DNA of 8,260 nt. It comes from Thermotogae bacterium. Lineage in GTDB: Bacteria; Thermotogota; Thermotogae; UBA12178. Shown here piece after piece: positions 1-6,689 of this stretch; positions within the stretch are counted from its first letter, which is position 1; every line of letters begins with the position of its first letter. The notes beneath the pieces were generated by a model, which was given only the letters and a program-made list of their open reading frames with translations, did no database searches and had not been told where the DNA came from. A program made the position numbers and the translations under genes. The DNA lies in NCBI GenBank assembly GCA_003641795.1, contig QNAP01000070.1, positions 1 to 8,260 of the forward strand, given 5' to 3'.

Positions 1-112
1 AGAGAAAGATTCCCTTTTTCCTTTTGCTGAGCAATGACTCAGCAATCTTGATGAAGGCATCTTCACATCCTGGAAACTTTTCTTCTATGCTACTTCTTTT
101 TCTCCTCGGCAC
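1..112 (-). CDS. Partial gene leaving the left edge, unrecognised product (N-terminal 37 residues)
   Basis: A minus-strand frame opens with GTG at 112-110, directly after an in-frame TAA, and stays open to the window edge. It encodes a charged, helix-prone N terminus: an arginine/lysine-rich start, then an acidic-amphipathic stretch (residues 8-27, including EEKFPGCEDAF) and a lysine/arginine cluster before the edge. Codon choice (AAG, ATC, TTC, AGG, CTC) matches the confident genes here. A GGAAG motif lies 9 bases upstream of GTG, a modest Shine-Dalgarno. I do not recognise the family. A second minus-strand frame (197-90) overlaps the start by 23 bases and also looks protein-like, so the real gene may begin further upstream and be frameshifted at the T5 tract 97-101. 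The frame looks coding; start and identity are uncertain. Confidence 0.5.
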   Translation of the reverse strand, partial: MPRRKRSSIEEKFPGCEDAFIKIAESLLSKRKKGIFL

Positions 113-197
113 TTATGACATCTTCCATTATGAGTTTACATAATTTTTCCGAATACTCCCCCTGAAAAGGCGTTTGAAGGTGATGGAAATTTTGCAA
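90..197 (-). CDS. Possible small ORF (35 aa), or frameshifted 5' part of the left-edge gene
   Basis: From a TTG at 197-195 a minus-strand frame runs to a TAG at 92-90. The peptide has a protein-like centre (residues 11-28, FQGEYSEKLCKLIMEDVI) and ends in EEKKK. No good Shine-Dalgarno precedes the TTG. The AGGGGGAG motif nearby, around 157-164, lies inside the frame. Removing one base from the A5 run (T5 on the plus strand, 97-101) would join this frame smoothly to the one starting at 112, giving a continuous N terminus. It is therefore either the true start of the left-edge gene split by a frameshift or sequencing error, or a short overlapping upstream ORF. The existence of a separate 35-residue product is weakly supported. 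Confidence 0.3.
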   Translation of the reverse strand: MQNFHHLQTPFQGEYSEKLCKLIMEDVISAEEKKK

Positions 198-220
198 GAA
201 GAGAGAAGTCGCTCTTCTTG
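195..220. repeat. Perfect 9-bp inverted repeat in the divergent promoter region (candidate operator)
   Basis: CAAGAAGAG (195-203) and CTCTTCTTG (212-220) are exact reverse complements separated by 8 bases. The repeat ends 7 bases before the extended -10 at 228-236, covering where a -35 element would lie. No U-tract follows on either strand, so a terminator is unlikely. A regulator-binding site is the simplest reading, but this is inferred from position alone. Confidence 0.45.
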
Positions 221-227
221 AGAACCG

Positions 228-236
228 TGATATAAT
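228..236 (+). promoter_or_regulatory. Extended -10 promoter for the substrate-binding protein gene
   Basis: TGA-TATAAT at 228-236 is a perfect extended -10 element. No TTGACA-like hexamer lies 16-18 bases upstream, as is common for extended -10 promoters. The predicted start near 243 gives a leader of about 40 bases containing an AAAGAGGGGG Shine-Dalgarno (264-273). Confidence 0.65.
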
Positions 237-282
237 AAAAACCAAGGGTAGTCCTTATCTTACAAAGAGGGGGTCGAGCACT

Positions 283-1398
283 GTGAAAGGAAAAGTTCTG
301 TTAGTGGCTCTGTTGATCACTCTTGCAAGCGTTGCCGGGGCGGCCACCATCAAGGTAGCGGCGGTGGTTCCCTACACCGGAGGAATAGCCTCCTTTGGGC
401 AGATGGCGTGGCAGGGCGTTGAGATTGCGCACGAGATGAAGTCCAGTGTGTTAGGTTACGACGTCGAACTCGTACTCATCGATAACCGCAGTGACAAGGT
501 AGAAGCAGCCAACGCTGTGGCACGTGCCATTGATTACGAGAAAGTCGTGGGTATCATAGGCGAGATCGCGAGCTCTCATAGTCTGGCTGGTGGAGCTATT
601 GCAGAGAAAAAGGGAGTACCCATGATCAGCCCTACTTCCACCAATCCTTTGGTTACCCAAGGTAAGAAGTTTGTGAACCGTGCCTGTTTCATCGACCCAT
701 ATCAAGGTGCTGCTATGGCCGAATTCGCTTTCAAAGAGCTTGGTGTCAGGAGCGTCGCCGTTTTCACCGATATCGAGCAGGACTATTCAGTGGGTCTCAG
801 CGCTTTCTTCCGCGCGTCGTTCAAGAAGCTTGGGGGTTCCGCTTTCAACGAGTTCTACAGAACCGGCGATCAGGATTTCACTGCGCAGCTCACCGACGTG
901 CTCAACAAAAATCCCGATGCTATTTACATCACAGGATACTATCCTGAAATTGCGCTGATCTGTCGACAGGCCCGCGATTTGGGGTACGAAGGCCTCTTCC
1001 TCACTGGTGATGGATCCGACGCTCCAGAACTCATCGAAATTGGAGGAGAAGCCGTCGAAGGTCTCTACTTCACAACTCATTACCATCCAGATGGGACTAC
1101 CACAAAAATCGGTCAGGAATTTTTAAAGCGATTCAGGGAGAAGTATGGAAAAGATCCATCGGCATTTGCTGCTCTTGGATTCGATGCTTACATGATCCTT
1201 CTTGACGCCATAGAGAGAGCTGGAAAACCGGATCCGAAAAAGATCGCGGAAGAAATCAGGAAGACGAAGGATTTCGAGGGTGCATCTGGAATTATCACCA
1301 TCGGCCCTGACGGTAATGCTATGAAACCGGTGGTGATCGACACAGTCAAGGAAGGAGCATTCCACTACGTTACCAGCATCATTCCAGAAACATTGTGA
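283..1398 (+). CDS. ABC transporter substrate-binding protein, LivJ/type I periplasmic-binding family
   Basis: This encodes a 371-residue exported binding protein that would capture a small ligand outside the inner membrane and deliver it to an ABC importer. The family typically binds branched-chain or other amino acids. The GTG start at 283 follows the G-rich Shine-Dalgarno AGAGGGGG by about 9 bases. Residues 1-20 form a signal peptide (short basic start, hydrophobic core, AGA cleavage motif at 18-20) with no lipobox cysteine. The mature protein begins with the IKVAAVVPYTGG strand typical of the family, and the segment GEIASSHS...PMISPTST (93-120) is the usual ligand-contact region. Length fits the family. 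No permease or ATPase genes adjoin it and a strong terminator follows, so it is transcribed alone. Family is confident; the ligand is not knowable from sequence. Confidence 0.93.
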   Translation: MKGKVLLVALLITLASVAGAATIKVAAVVPYTGGIASFGQMAWQGVEIAHEMKSSVLGYDVELVLIDNRSDKVEAANAVARAIDYEKVVGIIGEIASSHSLAGGAIAEKKGVPMISPTSTNPLVTQGKKFVNRACFIDPYQGAAMAEFAFKELGVRSVAVFTDIEQDYSVGLSAFFRASFKKLGGSAFNEFYRTGDQDFTAQLTDVLNKNPDAIYITGYYPEIALICRQARDLGYEGLFLTGDGSDAPELIEIGGEAVEGLYFTTHYHPDGTTTKIGQEFLKRFREKYGKDPSAFAALGFDAYMILLDAIERAGKPDPKKIAEEIRKTKDFEGASGIITIGPDGNAMKPVVIDTVKEGAFHYVTSIIPETL

Positions 1399-1414
1399 TC
1401 TAACTGCTAAAACG

Positions 1415-1444
1415 AAAAAGCGGGGCCTTGTGCCCCGCTTTTTT
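1415..1444. terminator. Bidirectional rho-independent terminator between convergent genes
   Basis: GCGGGGC (1420-1426), loop CTTGT, GCCCCGC (1432-1438) forms a 7-bp GC stem. It is followed by T6 (1439-1444) on the plus strand and preceded by A5 (1415-1419), which gives a U-tract on the minus strand. It lies 17 bases after the substrate-binding protein gene and 27 bases beyond the ligA stop, so it can end both transcripts. Confidence 0.92.
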
Positions 1445-1470
1445 CACCTAAGAAGCCTCCGTTGATTGTC

Positions 1471-3486
1471 TCATTCGTTGTCGATCTTCACACCCTTCAA
1501 CCTTACCAGTTCTAAGAATTCTTCTTCACTGAGAGTTGGAACTCCCAATCGACGCGCCTTCTCGAGTTTGGAACCGGGATTTTCGCCTACCACCACATAA
1601 TCCGTCTTTCTCGAAACCGAAGAGGCCACTCTACCACCGTGTTTGGTTATGAACTCTTCAATCTCTCTACGGGTAAAATGATTGAGAGTACCAGTGACCA
1701 CGAACGTCAGATCGGATAGTTCATCACTCTTTTGAACTTCCTCGGACATTCGCACACCTGCTTTCTTCAACTTCTCTATGATGTGTTTTGTCTCTTTGTT
1801 TTGAAAGTACTCGTGGATGCTTTGAGCGACCTCTGGCCCTATGCCTTCGATCCTCATCAGTTCCTCTATGCTCGCTTGAGAAAGACGATCGATAGAACCG
1901 AAATGCTCTGCAAGAACTTGCGCAGTTTTTGCACCAACAAGTGGAATCCCCAACCCATAGAGCAGATTCCCTAAAGGTCTGCTCTTTGACGCTTCTATCT
2001 CTCTGAGCAGATTCGCTATCATCTTTGGACCTATTCCAGGTCCAAGTTTGGCAAGGTCCGTAGGAGTTAGATAGTAAAGATCTGCCACGTCTTTCACCAA
2101 ACCGGAATCTACGAGACGATCTATCAACTTTTCTCCTAATCCCATGATGTTCATACCCGCTCTGGAAGCGAAGATTTCCAGATTGCCTTTCAGTTTTGCT
2201 GAGCAATGAGGGTTAAGGCATTTGATAGCGACCTCTTTTGGATTCAGTTTTCCAACAGATCCTCCACAAACCGGGCATTTTTTGGGTATCTCGATCTCCT
2301 TTTCATCACCGTCTCTGCTCTCCACTATGGGCTTGACAATCTGAGGAATTATGTCACCGGCTTTCTCCACGAAAACCTCGTCTCCAATACGGATATCTTT
2401 CTGTTTGATGTAGTCAAAATTGTGTAAAGATGCACGCTTCACTGTCGTTCCGGCTAATTGGACAGGCTCGAGCTCTGCAACAGGAGTGAGCACACCAGTT
2501 CGTCCTACCTGGACGGTTACGTTGAGGAGCTTTGTTCGCGCTTGCTCTGCGGGGAATTTGAAGGCCATAGCCCAGCGCGGAGCCTTGGCTGTGGTACCAA
2601 GAACATCTCTATATGTCAACTCGTTCACTTTCACCACTACACCGTCGATGTTGTACTCTAGTTCATGCCGGCGTTCCAACCATTCATGCCAGTACTTCAC
2701 GATGCCTTCCACATCCTGCGCCAATTTGCTGTGAGGGTTGACTTTAAAACGAAGTTTGCGAAGGAAGTCGAAGATATCCTCCTGCGTTTTCAAACCGTAC
2801 CGTGGTGCGTTGTACACATGATAGATGAAGGAATCCAGCTTCCTCAACGCCACTTGGGAGGTGTCGAGCTGATGGAGTGTTCCAGCTGTGGCGTTTCTCG
2901 GGTTTGCAAAAAGTGGCAGCCCGGCTTCCATACGCTCCCTGTTGATGCGCTCGAACTCGTATCTAGACATGAAGATTTCTCCGCGCACTTCCACGTCCAG
3001 CGGTTCTGGAAGTATTAAGGGAACAGAGCGTACAGTTTTTATATTCTCTGTCACGTCTTCTCCCGTTCTCCCGTCGCCCCGGGTAGCCCCGCGAATCAAG
3101 CGACCTTGGCGATATCTCAACGCTATAGCGACTCCATCGATCTTCAGTTCACACATGTAACTGACGTTTGTTCCAACTTCACGCTTGATGCGCTCATCAA
3201 AAGCCTTGACTTCTTCTTCTGAATAGGTGTTGTCCAGGCTGAGCATAACTTCGGAGTGTTCGACTTTTCTGAACCCTTCAAGAACCTTTCCTCCAACGCG
3301 TTGGGTAGGAGAATTTGGTGTCACCACTTCTGGATAACTTCTCTCCAATTCCATAAGCCTCTTCATCAAGCGATCGTATTCCTCGTCGGTGATCACCGGG
3401 TCGTTTAGCACGTAATATCTGTAGTTGTGGTACTCTATTTCTTCGCGGAGCCGTTCGATTTCTTCGAGTACCTCTTTCGGTACCAT
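1471..3486 (-). CDS. ligA: NAD+-dependent DNA ligase LigA
   Basis: LigA seals nicks in duplex DNA using NAD+ as the AMP donor, during lagging-strand synthesis and repair. The 671-residue length equals the family norm and every domain is visible. The N-terminal Ia region carries the YHNYRYYVLNDP NMN-binding motif (19-30). The adenylation domain has the nucleophile Lys115 in KIDG, with EVRGE (166-170), DGVVVKV (281-287) and AFKFPAE (308-314). An OB fold follows. The zinc finger uses Cys404, 407, 423 and 428. Helix-hairpin-helix repeats occupy about 450-560 and a BRCT domain 589-665. The ATG start has GGAG 8 bases upstream and lies 4 bases after the cheR stop, so it is probably translationally coupled. 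It is the last gene of the operon, and the shared terminator at 1415-1444 follows. No defects are seen. Confidence 0.98.
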   Translation of the reverse strand: MVPKEVLEEIERLREEIEYHNYRYYVLNDPVITDEEYDRLMKRLMELERSYPEVVTPNSPTQRVGGKVLEGFRKVEHSEVMLSLDNTYSEEEVKAFDERIKREVGTNVSYMCELKIDGVAIALRYRQGRLIRGATRGDGRTGEDVTENIKTVRSVPLILPEPLDVEVRGEIFMSRYEFERINRERMEAGLPLFANPRNATAGTLHQLDTSQVALRKLDSFIYHVYNAPRYGLKTQEDIFDFLRKLRFKVNPHSKLAQDVEGIVKYWHEWLERRHELEYNIDGVVVKVNELTYRDVLGTTAKAPRWAMAFKFPAEQARTKLLNVTVQVGRTGVLTPVAELEPVQLAGTTVKRASLHNFDYIKQKDIRIGDEVFVEKAGDIIPQIVKPIVESRDGDEKEIEIPKKCPVCGGSVGKLNPKEVAIKCLNPHCSAKLKGNLEIFASRAGMNIMGLGEKLIDRLVDSGLVKDVADLYYLTPTDLAKLGPGIGPKMIANLLREIEASKSRPLGNLLYGLGIPLVGAKTAQVLAEHFGSIDRLSQASIEELMRIEGIGPEVAQSIHEYFQNKETKHIIEKLKKAGVRMSEEVQKSDELSDLTFVVTGTLNHFTRREIEEFITKHGGRVASSVSRKTDYVVVGENPGSKLEKARRLGVPTLSEEEFLELVRLKGVKIDNE

Positions 3487-3490
3487 CCTC

Positions 3491-4288
3491 TCATCTCCGC
3501 TTTCTGTATATGAACGGACTCACCATTTCGAACTCGAGATCGCGGTAATTAAAAATCCTTTCCGTGCTTCCCACGAAGAGGTAACCCCCCGTATCCAGTG
3601 CTTCGGCAAACTTTTCGTAGATCTTCTTCTTGGTGGGCTCGTCGAAGTAGATGACCACATTTCTGCAAACGATTAGTTTGAATCCTTTCTCATATGGATC
3701 CAAGATGAGATCGTGGCGTTTGAACGTTACGCGCGATTTCACAAAAGGCTTGATTTCGTAGGTACCATCTTCAGAATGCGCGAAGTATTTCATTCTCATC
3801 GTCTCGTCGAGATTGACCAGGGATCGTTCTTCGTAAACTCCTCGCTTAGCTTTTTCGAGTACCCACGGATCGAGATCGGTAGCCAGCACAGTAGCACCTG
3901 AAGGTGCTCGAAGCTCTTCCAGCATGATGGCAATGGTATAGGGTTCTTCTCCTGTAGAGCAACCCGCACTCCAAGCGCGAAATCTTCCGGAATCTTTGAT
4001 CAAATCACTTATATATCCCGCAAGTTCCTCCCATTTTTCGGGATTGCGAAAGAATTCAGTGACGTTTATGGTCATCTTATCCAGGAATTCGTCTCGAGAT
4101 TTCGGATCTTCGAGGATCATCTTAAGATATTCTTTGTAGGATTCTACATTGTGCCTTCTCAAGAGCATGTTCACTCTTCTGTGAACACGATGTTGTTTAT
4201 AGCCGGTCAAATCCAAGTTAAGATGCTTCTTCACCTGCTGAAGAAACCAGCCGAATTCAGGATCGTTGACTTCAAACACGTTCCTCAT
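3491..4288 (-). CDS. cheR: Chemoreceptor glutamate methyltransferase CheR
   Basis: CheR transfers methyl groups from S-adenosylmethionine to glutamates on chemoreceptors, setting adaptation in chemotaxis. The 265-residue protein has an N-terminal helical CheR domain (about 10-70). The catalytic domain has NVTEFFRNP (75-83), the SAM-binding AGCSTGEEPYT (108-118), ATDLDP (136-141), and VCRNVVIYF (207-215) with the GGYLFVGSTE strand (234-243). No extra receptor-tethering or TPR domain is present. A full AGGAGG (4291-4296) precedes ATG by only 2 bases, unusually close. A GTG at codon 4 (4279-4277) sits 11 bases away and could be the true start. It is the only chemotaxis gene in the window, and it lies 10 bases after the exported-protein gene and 4 bases before ligA. 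Confidence 0.96.
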   Translation of the reverse strand: MRNVFEVNDPEFGWFLQQVKKHLNLDLTGYKQHRVHRRVNMLLRRHNVESYKEYLKMILEDPKSRDEFLDKMTINVTEFFRNPEKWEELAGYISDLIKDSGRFRAWSAGCSTGEEPYTIAIMLEELRAPSGATVLATDLDPWVLEKAKRGVYEERSLVNLDETMRMKYFAHSEDGTYEIKPFVKSRVTFKRHDLILDPYEKGFKLIVCRNVVIYFDEPTKKKIYEKFAEALDTGGYLFVGSTERIFNYRDLEFEMVSPFIYRKRR

Positions 4289-4298
4289 ATCCTCCTAT

Positions 4299-5108
4299 TC
4301 AAAAGAGTTTAAATGTAACACTCATCTCTTCGAGTCGCCCACTCTTGATTGAGATCACCAACCTGGATTTTCCGACCTCAATGCCACCTGAAAGGGACCA
4401 ACCAGAAGAATTCGCCGTTACTGAGAGGTTGAAAGGTGTCACTTTCTCCACCAACCTGAACGAAGGTCCTTGCCCAAACACAAAACCCGCAGAAGCATAC
4501 CTCGATTTGAAAATCAGCCAGGCGTTTTCAAAACCTTGCAAGGGGATCCCCAAGTCGATCCGATCGCTGGAATATCCCACAAAGCAGTGAAGCGAATCAC
4601 ACAGTCCCAATGTGAATCTCCACAATCTCAAACCTGAAGCGAAGGACATCTCACCGTTTCTAGTGGAGATACGGGTAAACCCGGCGATATCGCCAGCGGA
4701 GCGCACCAAAAAAGAGAGACCGCCGGGAAAGTAAGATACACCGAAGGTATCCATCAAATCGATAGTGAGGGACTTACCACCAGCCATGAAGATATTAGGA
4801 TCCGATAGCTCTGGATTGGGAACCTCCGAGTAAGTCACATCAAGGCGTTCCGATTCGAACCAGATTTCACGAAATATATCGGCTGGGTCTTTCAACTTCC
4901 CTACCAAAAAAATGGAACCGTTGTTGCTCACAAGCATCGGTGAAAAGGAAAGTCTTGCATGATACTCCCAGACATCGATGGAAAAATCGAACAACAGGCC
5001 GAAGGTTCCTTTTATCGGGTTGTAAACGCTGTAAATCGAGAGTACCCTTCCCGCGACCGTAGAGATCAGCGAAAGCAATATCAAGAAGATGATAACACTT
5101 CTGAACAT
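4299..5108 (-). CDS. Exported beta-strand-rich protein of unknown function
   Basis: I do not recognise this 269-residue protein. Residues 1-20 form a clear signal peptide (MFRS, then a long aliphatic run ending TVAG) without a lipobox. The rest is a series of short alternating polar/hydrophobic segments with many glycine, serine and aromatic residues, for example around 33-70, 122-135, 155-182 and 226-269. That pattern suggests a beta-sandwich or outer-membrane beta-barrel. The final residue is Phe, as in many barrel proteins, but the preceding alternation is not canonical. Two cysteines (170 and 175) are close together. I chose the ATG at 5108 because GGGGAGAG lies about 10 bases upstream; an in-frame GTG at 5126 would add six polar residues. 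The gene overlaps the PHP gene by 28 bases. It may function at the cell envelope (inference). Confidence 0.8.
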   Translation of the reverse strand: MFRSVIIFLILLSLISTVAGRVLSIYSVYNPIKGTFGLLFDFSIDVWEYHARLSFSPMLVSNNGSIFLVGKLKDPADIFREIWFESERLDVTYSEVPNPELSDPNIFMAGGKSLTIDLMDTFGVSYFPGGLSFLVRSAGDIAGFTRISTRNGEMSFASGLRLWRFTLGLCDSLHCFVGYSSDRIDLGIPLQGFENAWLIFKSRYASAGFVFGQGPSFRLVEKVTPFNLSVTANSSGWSLSGGIEVGKSRLVISIKSGRLEEMSVTFKLF

Positions 5109-5926
5109 CTTTTCAGCTCTCCCCACAGCTCCAAAGGCACGTATCCTGAGATCTTCGCGATATCTCCCTCGTGAAAGTCACTACCGCAACTGGCAAAGAG
5201 TCCAAACTCCCGACTGAGCCGAAGATATTCCCAAATGTCTTGCGGCGAGTGCTTCGGATGGAAGACTTCCACACCTTCGATACCCATGTCGCAGAGCTCC
5301 ATCATCTGCTTTCCATTTATTCCTATCCTGCCCCTTCCATCCACAAATATTCCAGGGTGCGCGACTACAGCGATGCCACCAGCTCGTCTTATCGTTTCGA
5401 TAACTTTGTTCACTTCGGGACCCATCGGCGGGATGAAAGCCTTACCGTTGTCGGCCATCAGATCGGGTGTGAACGCTTCTCTCACTGTACTAAGATATCC
5501 TTTCGAAACCAGCGCTTTAGCGATATGGGGACGTCCTACCACCTGTCCTGTCACATGGAGTTTGACTTCTTCGAAGGTCAGGTGATACCCCAGCTTACTG
5601 AGCAGCGATAGCATTTCCAGAGCGCGCTCAACCCGGGCTTTTCTCACCCGCTCGAGTAGTTGAAGTAATACCTTACTTTCGGGGTCAACCCGGTATCCCA
5701 AAATATGCATTTCACCACCATAGAATCTGGTGGTGACTTCCACGCCAGTGGTGGATTTAACACCATATTGCTTCAACAGGCGTATGAATTCGTGAGTCCC
5801 TGCCAAAGTGTCGTGGTCCGTCAGAACGACGAAATCGTATCCCAACTGGGAATAAACGAAGGCCAATTGTTCAGGAGTGTAGGCTCCGTCGGAATGGGTT
5901 GAGTGTAAATGACAATCCAGCAGCAC
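5081..5926 (-). CDS. PHP-domain phosphoesterase, YciV/RNase AM (3',5'-nucleotide phosphatase) type
   Basis: This is a metal-dependent phosphoesterase of the PHP superfamily. Characterised relatives of this size and architecture act on 3',5'-bisphosphonucleotides such as pAp or trim RNA 5' ends. The 281-residue protein carries all expected metal ligands: His6, His8 and Asp13 in DCHLHSTHSDG, His38 in TDHDT, Glu63 in GVEVT, His74, His190 in AHPG, and Asp250 and His252 in GSDFH. The family's inserted helical region contains GRPHIAKALV (131-140). It starts at GTG 3 bases after the yebC stop, with only a weak purine motif upstream, so translation is probably coupled to yebC. Its 3' end overlaps the next gene. 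The enzyme class is secure; the substrate is inferred from family resemblance. A polymerase-associated PHP is excluded because no other domain is attached. Confidence 0.92.
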   Translation of the reverse strand: MLLDCHLHSTHSDGAYTPEQLAFVYSQLGYDFVVLTDHDTLAGTHEFIRLLKQYGVKSTTGVEVTTRFYGGEMHILGYRVDPESKVLLQLLERVRKARVERALEMLSLLSKLGYHLTFEEVKLHVTGQVVGRPHIAKALVSKGYLSTVREAFTPDLMADNGKAFIPPMGPEVNKVIETIRRAGGIAVVAHPGIFVDGRGRIGINGKQMMELCDMGIEGVEVFHPKHSPQDIWEYLRLSREFGLFASCGSDFHEGDIAKISGYVPLELWGELKRCSEVLSSS

Positions 5927-5929
5927 CGT

Positions 5930-6688
5930 TCAGGCAATCTTTTCCATGAGTGCTTCCATTTCACTGTCGTCGATCTCAAAGTTTGCAAAGATCTCCTGGA
6001 CATCGTCCAACTCTTCGATGTTGTTGAGACACTTTAGAAGCTTTTCGGCATCGTTTCCTGTAACACGCACCGTGTTCTTCGGCAGATACGTGAGCGACGA
6101 TTGAACAGTGTACCCCGCTTTTGAAAGCTCGTCTCGCACAGCGGCCATGTCTTCTGGAGCTGTGATCACCTGGACAGGGTCATCGTTTTCTTTGATATCC
6201 TCAGCCCCCGCGTCGATGGCAAGCATCATGAACTCATCCATGTCGGCTATCTGCTCTTTGGAAACGGTGATGAGTCCCTTTCTGTCGAACATCCAACCCA
6301 CGCTGCCACTTTCAGCCATGTTTCCTCCGTTTTTCGAAAGCACGTGGCGTAACTCCTGTGCGGTTCGATTTTTGTTATCGGTCAGTGCCCTGATGAGAAC
6401 TGCCACACCACCGGGTGCGTACGCTTCGTACATCACCTCGATGTACTCCACACCCTCGAGCTCTCCTGTACCTCTCTTGATAGCTTTCTCGATGGTATCT
6501 TTTGGCATGTTGGCTTCTCTTGCTCTCTCGATGGCACTTCTCAAACGAGGGTTGCTTTCGGGGTCTCCCCCACCTTCACGGGCTGCAACGGTCAACTCCC
6601 TAATGAGTTTGGTAAAGATCTGCGAACGCTTCGCATCTTGAGCGGCCTTTCTGTGCTTTATGTTCGCCCACTTGTTGTGACCAGACAC
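5930..6688 (-). CDS. yebC: YebC/PmpR family protein (TACO1-like translation factor or DNA-binding regulator)
   Basis: This 252-residue cytoplasmic protein belongs to the YebC/TACO1 family. Members have been described as transcriptional regulators, and more recently as ribosome-associated factors that ease translation of difficult (proline-rich) stretches; which applies here cannot be told. The diagnostic N terminus SGHNKWANIKHRKAAQDAKR (2-21) is intact, as are NMPKDTIEKAIKRGTGE (60-76), YEAYAPGGVAVLI (87-99) and ALTDNKNRTA (101-110), and length is normal. The GTG start is supported by a full AAGGAGGT (6696-6703) 7 bases upstream. The start lies 1 base after the meaB stop, but a perfect extended -10 inside meaB (6742-6750) probably gives yebC its own transcript too. 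The common neighbour ruvC is not present. Confidence 0.96.
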   Translation of the reverse strand: MSGHNKWANIKHRKAAQDAKRSQIFTKLIRELTVAAREGGGDPESNPRLRSAIERAREANMPKDTIEKAIKRGTGELEGVEYIEVMYEAYAPGGVAVLIRALTDNKNRTAQELRHVLSKNGGNMAESGSVGWMFDRKGLITVSKEQIADMDEFMMLAIDAGAEDIKENDDPVQVITAPEDMAAVRDELSKAGYTVQSSLTYLPKNTVRVTGNDAEKLLKCLNNIEELDDVQEIFANFEIDDSEMEALMEKIA

Positions 6689-6689
6689 G

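Noticed and set aside
24..45. Inverted repeat TTGCTGAG-N6-CTCAGCAA as a possible terminator.
   Set aside because: No T-tract follows on either strand in the right place, and it lies in a coding-like minus-strand frame.
22..2209. A 16-base exact repeat, TTTTGCTGAGCAATGA, at 22-37 and at 2194-2209 inside ligA.
   Set aside because: The copies fall in different coding phases, do not extend further, and are not flanked by any mobile-element signature. Chance plus local near-palindrome composition is the simpler explanation.
5712..5736. A 9-bp hairpin, TCACCACCA-N7-TGGTGGTGA, inside the PHP gene.
   Set aside because: It encodes the conserved Thr-Thr and Gly-Gly-Glu around the metal-binding region, so codon usage explains it, and no U-tract follows.
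5930..6688. A yebC-ruvC type recombination cluster.
   Set aside because: No ruvC, ruvA or ruvB gene lies next to yebC here.
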